Assembly (NCBI RefSeq): GCF_022846615.1 | Contig: NZ_AP025637.1 | Location: 3,249,001-3,313,000 of the forward strand | Length of the DNA stretch: 64,000 nucleotides | Origin: Roseomonas fluvialis | Lineage (GTDB): Bacteria > Pseudomonadota > Alphaproteobacteria > Acetobacterales > Acetobacteraceae | Direction: 5' to 3' | In this document: one piece after another, positions 52,742-64,000 of the stretch | Layout of the letters: each line of letters begins with the position of its first letter | Numbering within the stretch: position 1 is the first letter of the stretch | Translations under genes and position numbers: made by a program | The notes under the pieces: generated by a model | What the model saw: the letters and a program-made list of their open reading frames with translations, nothing else | Database searches by the model: none | Told to the model about the DNA's origin: nothing

Positions 52742-53602
52742 ATGGGGGAAGGCTGGGTGGAGCGAGCGCCGTTGATGATCGTGCCCGCCAATCGCGGCGG
52801 ATCGGTCGAACACTTCTACCACTTCCTGTTCGGCTACCTGTTGCCGTTCCTCGATATCTGCCACCCGCTGCGCGAGCACCGGCGGTTCCTGCTGCGCGAC
52901 TGCGGCCCGATGAACAGGCTATTGCGGGAGTTGGACGGCTTTGAGATCGCCCTGTTGCCGACGTGGCAGGTCCTGGGCAGCGTGCTGGCGAACAACCCGT
53001 CGCTCGGTGCGCTTCCGAAGCTGGTCGCACCGGGCTTCGACGCGCCAGCGGCCTACGATGCCGCGGTGCTGCGCCGGATACGCGCGCTGGTGCCGGAACT
53101 GTTCGCCGCACGCCTGGCGGCCGCGGCCGAGCGCCACCCGCAGGCCGCGTCGGATCGCCTGGTGCTGATGGTCGACCGCGCGCCGCAGGACCCATTCTAT
53201 GCCTCGCCGCGGTCGGAAAAGCGCGGCGCAGGCGCGCAGGTTCGCAGTATCCCCAACATGGCCGAGATCCACGCCGCGGTCGCCGCGCGCTACGAAGTGC
53301 TGGTCGTGCGGCTGGAGACGCTGCCCTTCTTCGAACAAGTGTACCTGTTCTCGCGCGCCTGGCGCGTGGTGGGGCAGCACGGCGCGGGCCTCGCCCACAT
53401 GATCTGGGCGCGCGAGGATGCCGCGCTGGTCGAAGCGATCCCAAGCCCCAATGGCGTCCCGATCGGCAAGGTCGCCTACGCGGCGATATTCCGCGGTGTC
53501 TGCAGCAAGATCGGGGTGCGCTGGCACGGCATTCTGCAGGAAGACAACCACGTGATGCTGCCGCCGGCGCGCGTGCTCAAGGGGCTGGCGGCGCTCGACT
53601 GA
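52742..53602 (+). CDS. Glycosyltransferase family 61 (DUF563-like) protein
   Basis: 286 residues from the ATG at 52742; a GTG at 52757 with GGGGAAGG upstream is an alternative. There is no signal. FYHFLFGYLLPFLD near the N-terminus and VGQHGAGLAHMIWA with a following acidic residue near the C-terminus are DUF563/GT61 motifs. It would transfer a sugar to a polysaccharide or protein acceptor; substrates unknown. It is isolated from other polysaccharide genes. Confidence 0.83.
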   Translation: MGEGWVERAPLMIVPANRGGSVEHFYHFLFGYLLPFLDICHPLREHRRFLLRDCGPMNRLLRELDGFEIALLPTWQVLGSVLANNPSLGALPKLVAPGFDAPAAYDAAVLRRIRALVPELFAARLAAAAERHPQAASDRLVLMVDRAPQDPFYASPRSEKRGAGAQVRSIPNMAEIHAAVAARYEVLVVRLETLPFFEQVYLFSRAWRVVGQHGAGLAHMIWAREDAALVEAIPSPNGVPIGKVAYAAIFRGVCSKIGVRWHGILQEDNHVMLPPARVLKGLAALD

Positions 53603-53612
53603 GGCGCCGGCC

Positions 53613-54092
53613 TTATCGGCTGGCGGAAGGGGCCGGCGTGCCCGGCGCGACAGGCGCCGTGGTGCGACCGTACAGCACCATGGCGCGGCGTTCGAAGGCG
53701 CGCACCATCAGGCGCACCGCCTCGTTGAACACCACACCGATCGCCATCTGCAGGATGCGCGACCTGAATTCGAAATCGACGAAGAAGTCGACCTCGGTGC
53801 CATCGGCTACCGGGCGGAAGCGCCAGTGGTTGTTCAGGTAGCGGAAGGGGCCGGTCTCGTACGCCACATGGATGTGGTCGGGGCGTTCGAGCGTGACTCG
53901 GGAGCGGAAAGTCTCGCGGAACATCTTGAAGCCGATGGTCAGGTCGGCGACCAGTTCGCCATCCGTGCGCGAGAGGATGCGCGCGCCCACGCACCAGGGC
54001 AGGAATTCCGGGTAGCGGCGCACATCGGCCACCATGTCGAACATCTGTTCAGGCGTGTAGCGCAGGACGCGCGTTTCGGCGTGCGTGGGCAT
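53613..54092 (-). CDS. COQ10/RatA-type START-domain protein
   Basis: 159 residues from the ATG at 54092. YTPEQMFDMVADVRRYPEFLPWC near the N-terminus and a C-terminal helix FNEAVRLMVRAFERRA mark the polyketide-cyclase/START family. It is often annotated RatA toxin, but COQ10 homologues bind coenzyme Q and support respiration, the likelier role here. It starts 1 bp after the lipA stop, so it is in the lipA operon. Confidence 0.88.
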   Translation of the reverse strand: MPTHAETRVLRYTPEQMFDMVADVRRYPEFLPWCVGARILSRTDGELVADLTIGFKMFRETFRSRVTLERPDHIHVAYETGPFRYLNNHWRFRPVADGTEVDFFVDFEFRSRILQMAIGVVFNEAVRLMVRAFERRAMVLYGRTTAPVAPGTPAPSASR

Positions 54093-54093
54093 G

Positions 54094-55092
54094 TCAGGCG
54101 CGCACCCCGAGCCGTGCGCTGCGCGCGTCGCGCAGGGCATCTTCCCGCGCGCTGCGCAGCGCAACGAAGTCGCGGTCGGCGTGATATGAACTGCGCGTCA
54201 GCGGCGTGGCCGAGACCAGCAGGAAGCCCTTGCCGCGCGCGGCCTTAGCGTAGTCGTCGAATTCGTCGGGTGTCACGAATCGATCCACAGCAGCGTGTTT
54301 CACGCTCGGCTGCAGATACTGCCCGATGGTGAGGAAATCGACATCCGCCGAGCGCAAATCGTCCATCACCTGCAGCACCTCGATCCGTTCCTCGCCCAGC
54401 CCGACCATGATGCCGGACTTGGTGAAGATGGAGGGGTCAAGCTGCTTCACGCGGTCGAGCAGGCGTAGCGAATGGTAGTAGCGCGCGCCGGGCCGGATCG
54501 TCGGGTACAGGCCGGGCACGGTTTCGAGGTTGTGGTTGAACACGTCGGGCCGCGCAGCAACGACGACTTCCAGCGCGCCGTCCTTGCGCAGGAAATCGGG
54601 CGTCAGGATTTCGATGGTGGTGGCCGGCGCGCAGGCGCGGATGGCACGGATGGTCTGCGCGAAGTGTTCCGCGCCGCCATCGGCCAGGTCGTCGCGGTCA
54701 ACGCTGGTGATGACCACGTGGCGCAGGCCCAGCGTTGCCACCGCCTCACCCACGCGGCGGGGTTCGTCGGTGTCGAGCGGCTTCGGGATGCCGGTGGCGA
54801 CGTTGCAGAAGGAACAGGCGCGGGTGCAGGTCTCGCCCATGATCATCATGGTGGCGTGGCGCTGCGACCAGCATTCGCCGATGTTCGGGCAGGCCGCTTC
54901 CTCGCAGACCGTGACCAGGTTCTTCTCGCGCATCAAAGCGCGGGTCTCGTGATACACCGGGTGCGTGGGCGCCTTCACCCGGATCCAGGCGGGCTTGCGC
55001 TGGATGGGGTTGTCCGGGCGATGCGCCTTTTCCGGGTGCCTTTCGGCACCCGTGCGGACGGCGCGGTGGTCGATCTCGATGCGGGTGGTCAT
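54094..55092 (-). CDS. lipA: Lipoyl synthase
   Basis: 332 residues from the ATG at 55092 (a start 7 codons upstream also possible). The auxiliary cluster cysteines are Cys63, Cys68 and Cys74 ([12 protein letters not shown]). The radical-SAM cluster cysteines are Cys89, Cys93 and Cys96 (CTRACSFC). It inserts sulfur at C6 and C8 of octanoyl-lipoyl domains, needed by the PDH complex encoded just upstream. The gap to lpdA is 63 bp. Confidence 0.96.
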   Translation of the reverse strand: MTTRIEIDHRAVRTGAERHPEKAHRPDNPIQRKPAWIRVKAPTHPVYHETRALMREKNLVTVCEEAACPNIGECWSQRHATMMIMGETCTRACSFCNVATGIPKPLDTDEPRRVGEAVATLGLRHVVITSVDRDDLADGGAEHFAQTIRAIRACAPATTIEILTPDFLRKDGALEVVVAARPDVFNHNLETVPGLYPTIRPGARYYHSLRLLDRVKQLDPSIFTKSGIMVGLGEERIEVLQVMDDLRSADVDFLTIGQYLQPSVKHAAVDRFVTPDEFDDYAKAARGKGFLLVSATPLTRSSYHADRDFVALRSAREDALRDARSARLGVRA

Positions 55093-55155
55093 GCTGAAGT
55101 TCCGGCCCGTCATATAGGGCCTTGCGCGCGTTTCCGCGAGGTTACGGCGAGTGAT

Positions 55156-56549
<1,394 letters not shown>

Positions 56550-56550
<1 letters not shown>

Positions 56551-57038
56551 CACGCGGCCTCCTGCGCCAGGGTTGCAAGCGCGTCGCCGGCCAGGCGCCG
56601 CGTGATCCATTCCTTCAGCGCCTCGGCGCCCATCGCGTCGTAGGTGGCGATGGCGGGCGTGTTCCAGTCGAGCACGTTCCAGGCGAGGCGCCCGCCGCCC
56701 TCGGCCAGAGTGTCCTTCGCGAGCCGCGCAAACAGCGCCTTGGCGATGCCGCGCCGGCGGAAGGCCGGTTCCACCCAAAGGTCTTCCAGCCAACGCCCAT
56801 GGCGGGCCAGGAAGGTGGAGAAGGTCCAGTGGTACAGCGCGATGCCGGCAGCTTCGCCGTTCACTTCCGCCACCAGGCACCCCGCGCGCTGCGGCGTGCC
56901 GAAGATCGCGGCGTGGAAGTCGGCGTCTGTGCCCTTCGCTTCGTGGGCGAGCTTCTCGTACTCGGCCAGCGCGCGCACGAAGCGCGCGATGGTCGGCACG
57001 TCGGCGGGCACCGCCTCGCGGATCGCGAGCGAGGTCAC
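56550..57038 (-). CDS. GNAT-family N-acetyltransferase
   Basis: 162 residues from the GTG at 57038, which overlaps the pdhC stop (GTGA); its TGA overlaps the lpdA ATG by one base. [18 protein letters not shown] and [20 protein letters not shown] (Arg/Gly acetyl-CoA loop) with [18 protein letters not shown] mark the GNAT fold. The substrate is unknown. Placement between the E2 and E3 genes, coupled on both sides, suggests a role tied to the complex or to acetyl-CoA levels (inference). Confidence 0.9.
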
Positions 57039-58321
57039 AGCATCAGGCTCAGCGGATCCTCGATGGTGCGCTTCAGCGCCTGCATGAATTCCGCCGCCAG
57101 CGCGCCATCGATCACGCGGTGGTCGACCGACAGCGTGCAGGTCATCACCGTCGCGATCGCCAGCGCGCCATCCTTCACCACCGGCTTCTGCAGCCCGGCC
57201 GAGACCGCCAGGATGCCGGCCTGCGGCGGGTTGATGATCGCGCTGAAATCGCTGACCCCATACATCCCCATGTTGGAGATGGAGAAGCCGCCGCCCTGGA
57301 ATTCCTCCGGCTTCAGCTTGCCGGACTTGGCCCGCGCCGCGAGGTCCTTCATCTCCGCGCTGATCGCCGCCAGGCCCTTCGTGTCGGCGTGGCGCACGAT
57401 CGGCGTGATCAGCCCCTCGGGGATGCTGACAGCCACCGAGATATCGACATCGTGGTACTGGATGATCGCGTCCTCGGTCCAGGACGCGTTGCAGGCGGGA
57501 AAGCGGCGCAGCGTCGCGGCCGTCGCCTTGATCACCAGGTCGTTGACCGACAGCTTGAAAGCCCCCGGCCCGTCCTTGGGCGACCGCGCATTGAGGTCGC
57601 CGCGCAGCTTCAGCAGCGCGTCGATCTCGATATCCATCGTCACGTAGAAATGCGGGATGGTCGCCTTGGATTCCGACAGGCGGCGCGCGATCACCTTGCG
57701 CATCGTGCTGTTCGGCACGGCGGTGTGCGGCGCGGTGGTCGAGAACGGCGTCGCGGCCGGCTTCGGCGCGGGCGCGGCGGCGGGCGCGGGTGCCGCGGCA
57801 GCCGGCGCGGCGGCAGGCCCACGCGACAGCGCCGCCTCGATATCCGCCTTCACGATGCGGCCATTCGGGCCGGAGCCCTTCACGCCAGCCAGGTCCACCC
57901 CGGCCTGCTGCGCCATGCGGCGCGCCAGCGGCGAGGCAAACACGCGATCGCCACCCGAAGGCGGGAGCGGCTGCGGGTTCAACGCGGCCGGCGCCGCAGC
58001 GGCGGGTGCAGGCGCCGCCGCGGGTGCAGCAGCCGCTGGCGCGGGTGCCGCAGCCGGCGCGCCCGAGGGCACCGCCTCCCCGGCATCCACCAGCACCGCG
58101 ATCACGTCGTTCACCTTCACGCCCTGCGTGCCATCCGGCACGACGATCTTACCGAGGATTCCCTCATCCACGGCCTCCACTTCCATGGTCGCCTTGTCGG
58201 TCTCGATCTCGGCGATCACGTCGCCAGCCTTCACGCGGTCGCCTTCCTTCTTCAGCCAGCGCGCGAGGTTGCCCTCCGTCATGGTGGGGGAGAGCGCAGG
58301 CATCAGGATATTGGTTGCCAT
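57035..58321 (-). CDS. pdhC: Pyruvate dehydrogenase E2 (dihydrolipoyl acetyltransferase)
   Basis: 428 residues. One lipoyl domain (1-80, lipoylated Lys43 in [11 protein letters not shown]), an Ala/Pro linker, a peripheral-subunit-binding domain (about 128-165), a second linker, and the catalytic domain with [13 protein letters not shown] near residue 400. It transfers acetyl groups to CoA and forms the core of the complex. The gap to pdhB is 13 bp. Confidence 0.96.
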   Translation of the reverse strand: MATNILMPALSPTMTEGNLARWLKKEGDRVKAGDVIAEIETDKATMEVEAVDEGILGKIVVPDGTQGVKVNDVIAVLVDAGEAVPSGAPAAAPAPAAAAPAAAPAPAAAAPAALNPQPLPPSGGDRVFASPLARRMAQQAGVDLAGVKGSGPNGRIVKADIEAALSRGPAAAPAAAAPAPAAAPAPKPAATPFSTTAPHTAVPNSTMRKVIARRLSESKATIPHFYVTMDIEIDALLKLRGDLNARSPKDGPGAFKLSVNDLVIKATAATLRRFPACNASWTEDAIIQYHDVDISVAVSIPEGLITPIVRHADTKGLAAISAEMKDLAARAKSGKLKPEEFQGGGFSISNMGMYGVSDFSAIINPPQAGILAVSAGLQKPVVKDGALAIATVMTCTLSVDHRVIDGALAAEFMQALKRTIEDPLSLML

Positions 58322-58334
58322 CTGCTGGTCCCCC

Positions 58335-59717
<1,383 letters not shown>

Positions 59718-59718
59718 G

Positions 59719-60741
59719 TCACTTCGCCTCCACGAGAACGTCGGTCCAGAGCTCGCTCTCCGGCGGTTCCGGCGATTGCTGCGCGAAATCGGCGCTGTCC
59801 TGCACGATCGCCTTCACCTCGTCGTCGATGACCTTCAGCTCGGCCTCGGTCACCGCGAACTGGTCGACCAGCAGCTTGCGCGCGGTCTCGATGCAGTCCG
59901 AGGTCTCGCGCATCTTCTGCACTTCCTCGCGCGTGCGGTACTTCGCGGGGTCGGACATGGAATGGCCGCGGTAGCGGTAGGTCTTCATCTCCAGCAGGTA
60001 GGGGCCCTTGCCGGCGCGGCAGTGCGCCACGGCACGCTCGGCCGCCTCGCGCACGGCGATCACGTCCATGCCGTTCACCTGCTCGCCCGGGATGCCCCAG
60101 GCCGCGCCGTTCTGCGACAGGTCACGCGAGGCGGATGCGCGCTCGACGCTGGTGCCCATGCCGTACTTGTTGTTCTCGATGACGAAGATGCAGGGCAGCT
60201 TGAACAGCGCCGCCAGGTTCAGGCTCTCGAAGACCTGGCCCTGGTTCGACGCGCCCTCGCCGAAATAGGTCACGGCGACGTTGTCGCTCTCGCGATACCA
60301 GTTCGAGAAGGCGAGCCCCGCGCCAAGCGACACCTGCGCACCGACGATGCCATGCCCGCCGTAGAAGCCCTTCTCGCGGGAGAACATGTGCATGCTCCCG
60401 CCCTTGCCCTTGGAATAGCCGCCGATGCGCCCGGTCAGTTCAGCCATGACGCCGCGCGCCTCCATGCCGGTCGCCAGCATGTGCCCGTGGTCGCGGTATG
60501 ACGTGATGACCTGGTCGCCGGGCTTGAGGCACATCTGGATGCCGACCACGACCGCTTCCTGGCCGATGTACAGGTGGCAGAAGCCGCCGATCAGGCCCAT
60601 GCCATAAAGCTGACCTGCCTTTTCCTCGAAGCGGCGGATCAGCAGCATGTCGCGATAGGCGCGCAGCATGTCGGGCCGGCTGATCGCCGGCTCCTTGCTG
60701 CGCCCGCGGCGCTTGGTGCTGGTCTCGGCGGCCTGTGCCAT
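59719..60741 (-). CDS. pdhA: Pyruvate dehydrogenase E1 alpha
   Basis: 340 residues from the ATG at 60741 (GGAGGAAA at 60749-60757). The ThDP motif GEGASNQG (161-168) runs to IENN (188-191). SYRDHGHML (81-89) is the active-site region, and [11 protein letters not shown] is the phosphorylation-loop-like segment. With pdhB it decarboxylates pyruvate and acetylates lipoyl groups. First gene of pdhA-pdhB-pdhC-GNAT-lpdA. Confidence 0.96.
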   Translation of the reverse strand: MAQAAETSTKRRGRSKEPAISRPDMLRAYRDMLLIRRFEEKAGQLYGMGLIGGFCHLYIGQEAVVVGIQMCLKPGDQVITSYRDHGHMLATGMEARGVMAELTGRIGGYSKGKGGSMHMFSREKGFYGGHGIVGAQVSLGAGLAFSNWYRESDNVAVTYFGEGASNQGQVFESLNLAALFKLPCIFVIENNKYGMGTSVERASASRDLSQNGAAWGIPGEQVNGMDVIAVREAAERAVAHCRAGKGPYLLEMKTYRYRGHSMSDPAKYRTREEVQKMRETSDCIETARKLLVDQFAVTEAELKVIDDEVKAIVQDSADFAQQSPEPPESELWTDVLVEAK

Positions 60742-61125
60742 GGCGTGTTTCCTCCGGGTCGCTGTCGGGAAATAAAGCGCTGCGGGGTCGTCACGCAAGC
60801 AGCCGGTCAACGAAAAAGCGTTTTATCGCAATGCAATACGACGATTAACTTGAATTCCGTTAAGTGCTTGTCGGCGCTTTCGAAGCCGCTACCGACGGTC
60901 ACAATGCTGCGCGGAAGGGGCACCGAACTTTCCGGATCATTCGCTCCGGCAGCGCCGAACGACGCCACGAGACGATGCGGCAATGTGCTCCTTGGTGCTG
61001 TCCGCGGCGCGCGCCGGCCGGGACGCCCGATCCGGTCCCGCCGGTCCGTATCCTGACATGCGTGACGGGGCGGGCCGGCGCCGGCAGTCCCAGAATGTGT
61101 CCGATTGGCCAGGCGGAGCCAGGCG
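60742..61125. promoter_or_regulatory. Upstream region of the pdh operon
   Basis: Gene-free. The part nearest pdhA (60800-60875) is the most AT-rich stretch here and probably holds its promoter. TTAAC-N9-GTTAA at 60845-60863 is a short imperfect inverted repeat that could be an operator. The distal part (about 61000-61100) contains a copy of the dispersed palindromic element also found at 33057-33198. No RNA gene is evident. Confidence 0.4.
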
Positions 61126-61572
61126 TCAGTAGAGGCGACGGTCCTGCGGGTACGGCACGACGATCTCGTCGCGCCCGGCCATGTTCAGCAGCGCGCGGGC
61201 GCGTTCGTCGAGCTGGTCGCGGTCGATGCGATCGCTGCGCAGCCCGGTAACGCGGCGTTCGATTGCGTCGCGATCGGCCTCGGCACGGGCGAGTTCGGCG
61301 CGCGCGGCGGCGATGTCGGCGATGCGCTGCTCACGCGCGATCAGCCCACGCTCGCCATGCATGGCGTGCCACACGAAATACCCCGACACGGTCAGGAAGA
61401 TGACCGGCAGCGCCAGGGCGTTGATGACGCGCTTGATGAACCGCAACAGAGGGATCCGGGGTGAGACGACGCCTGAATCTAAGCGCGCGCGCGACTCGGT
61501 GTCACCTGCTTCGTCCAGGAAATCGCGCAGGCGACGGGATTTTTCACGCCCGCAGCGGCAAGAAAGACTCAC
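61126..61572 (-). CDS. ftsB: FtsB/DivIC-type septum formation initiator
   Basis: 148 residues if the GTG at 61572 is used. A TTG at 61446 would give a 106-residue protein starting just before the membrane segment, closer to the family length, and the first 40 residues are poorly protein-like. A single transmembrane segment (NALALPVIFLTVSGYFVW) is followed by a coiled coil (REQRIADIAAARAELARAEA) and an ARALLNMAGRDEIVV region. It joins FtsL-FtsQ at the divisome. It lies between enolase and pdhA on the same strand, a common order. Confidence 0.75.
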   Translation of the reverse strand: MSLSCRCGREKSRRLRDFLDEAGDTESRARLDSGVVSPRIPLLRFIKRVINALALPVIFLTVSGYFVWHAMHGERGLIAREQRIADIAAARAELARAEADRDAIERRVTGLRSDRIDRDQLDERARALLNMAGRDEIVVPYPQDRRLY

Positions 61573-61697
61573 CCCTGGTCACACGCCGGCTCCGGAGCGG
61601 GCAAAATGCCCGGCACCGGCGCAAAGGTGAACGCGGCGTAAGGGAGCTTCGAGCCACGCGGCACCGCCCGTGGTGCCGATCCGCTGCGGCGCCGCAG

Positions 61698-63227
<1,530 letters not shown>

Positions 63228-63263
63228 TCACATGCGCCATCGGCCGCCGCGCCGGCGGGCCGC

Positions 63264-64000
63264 TCAGCGCGCCTGGCCGAGCACCGCCTGGAAGCGGTCC
63301 ACCGCCGCCTGGAACGCCGCGACGCCTGCGGCATCCCCCGCCCCAGCAGCGGCCTGGGCGGGCACCAGCGCGCCCAGAAGGCTGACCACCTCGGCGGCCG
63401 GCACGTCGAAGCCATCGGCGGCGAGTGCGGCCTGCACGCGATTCCACAGCGCCATGCGCTGGGCGGGGTCCATGCGCTGGCCGGTGGCGAGCAGGCCGCG
63501 CTGCGCCTCGCGCCAGGCCTCGTGACGCTGTGCCAGCACGCCGCGCAGGCCCGACCGCGCATCGATGCCCATCACGGCCTGCAGCAGGGCGACGCCGGCG
63601 GCCAGCCCGCCCTGGCGCGCGGCGGCGAGCGTGGCGGGATCGGCACCGGCAGGCACCGGCGCGGCGAGCGTGCGGAACCCGTCGAGGCCGCGCCGGCGCA
63701 GCGTATCGGAGGGCCAGCGCCCCGGCACGCCACGCAGGGCGCCCAGCGCCACGTCCAGCCGCGCCAGCGCGGCGGCGGCCTCGGCATCGCCGCCGGCCGG
63801 CGCGCCGCCAGCCAGCACGGCCAGGCGCTGCGCCGCGATCACCACCAGGTCCATGCCGGGGTCGAGCACCGCGCCAACGGCCGGGGTGGCAGGGGCAGGC
63901 AGGGTGCGCGTCACGCTGGCGGCGGCGGCGAAACGCAGGGAGGCGGCCTGATCCAGTTCGATCCGCTCGCGCGCCGCGAGGTGGTCGATCATCTGGCCGA
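63264..64000 (-). CDS. Unknown Ala-rich helical protein, N-terminus possibly beyond the window
   Basis: At least 242 residues; the first in-window ATG is at 63992 and the frame stays open to the edge, so the true start is unknown. The sequence is Ala/Arg/Leu-rich and helical with no motif I recognise. It includes an ARLDVALGALRGVPGRWPSD stretch and several AQRLAVLAGG-like helices. There is no signal peptide in what is seen. It lies upstream of eno on the same strand with a gap of about 290 bp. Confidence 0.6.
   Translation of the reverse strand, partial: GQMIDHLAARERIELDQAASLRFAAAASVTRTLPAPATPAVGAVLDPGMDLVVIAAQRLAVLAGGAPAGGDAEAAAALARLDVALGALRGVPGRWPSDTLRRRGLDGFRTLAAPVPAGADPATLAAARQGGLAAGVALLQAVMGIDARSGLRGVLAQRHEAWREAQRGLLATGQRMDPAQRMALWNRVQAALAADGFDVPAAEVVSLLGALVPAQAAAGAGDAAGVAAFQAAVDRFQAVLGQAR

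Noticed and set aside
60845..60863. Possible CtrA site (TTAA-N-TTAA) upstream of pdhA
   Set aside because: The spacing between the TTAA blocks is 11, not the 7 of the CtrA consensus, so it is recorded only as a weak inverted repeat.
61599..61611. GGGCA-AAA-TGCCC stem considered as an eno terminator
   Set aside because: The stem is 5 bp and no T-run follows on the eno strand.

Overview
The window is a high-GC chromosome segment from an alphaproteobacterium. Gene content and order fit the Acetobacteraceae (Roseomonas-like). Supporting evidence: folK-rpoZ-relA/spoT-acpS-lepB-rnc-era-recO; an operon pdhA, pdhB with an N-terminal lipoyl domain, pdhC, lpdA, lipA, then a COQ10/RatA-type gene near eno; dapA-smpB next to a lytic transglycosylase; anmK divergent from tyrS; and three unlinked Bug/TctC-type solute receptors. 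The genus is an inference from gene content only.

Layout. 1-9 kb: end of a flavin-dependent monooxygenase, a secreted YHS-domain protein, two tandem paralogous lipoproteins, a two-subunit ThDP decarboxylase of the sulfopyruvate decarboxylase type, an UPF0178 protein, a frameshifted RTX-like remnant beside an AT-rich patch, an M23 peptidase, a helical protein of unknown function and a membrane-anchored thermonuclease. 9-18.5 kb: tRNA-Met(CAT), then sulfur-trafficking genes (mnmA, tenA-like, 2Fe-2S ferredoxin, cysteine desulfurase). After these come a trypsin-like peptidase/TPR protein divergent from a Trypco1-type small protein, a 2-hydroxyacid dehydrogenase, a second cysteine desulfurase and an IscR-type regulator. 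18.5-28.4 kb: hydrolases, two Bug receptors, anmK/tyrS, a HEATH-motif protein, and a YcaC-like hydrolase divergent from a LysR regulator. 28.4-38 kb: parC and the conserved information-processing and stringent-response run, all on the minus strand. 38-54 kb: NYN protein and uracil-DNA glycosylase, glutathione peroxidase, sulfite-oxidase-like protein, smpB, dapA, a lytic transglycosylase run (slt, hydrolase, pgpA, cinA), a third Bug receptor, a DUF882 protein, a DUF2252 protein, threonine aldolase, a DUF1185 protein, an amidohydrolase and a GT61-type glycosyltransferase. 53.6-64 kb: the pyruvate dehydrogenase/lipoate module, an FtsB-like protein, enolase and a truncated unknown gene.

Functional links. 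Cysteine desulfurase, ferredoxin and MnmA form a sulfur-relay and tRNA-thiolation group under a probable IscR. Enolase, the PDH complex and lipoate synthase join glycolysis to acetyl-CoA. LepB, RNase III, Era and RecO follow RSH and AcpS, and a 142-bp folded element lies between lepB and rnc. The least ordinary locus is the peptidase-TPR/Trypco1 pair (13.0-15.8 kb). Its start codons are 17 bp apart, and it lies with a dehydrogenase gene between two cysteine desulfurase genes. It looks like a conflict- or stress-type accessory module of unknown mechanism.
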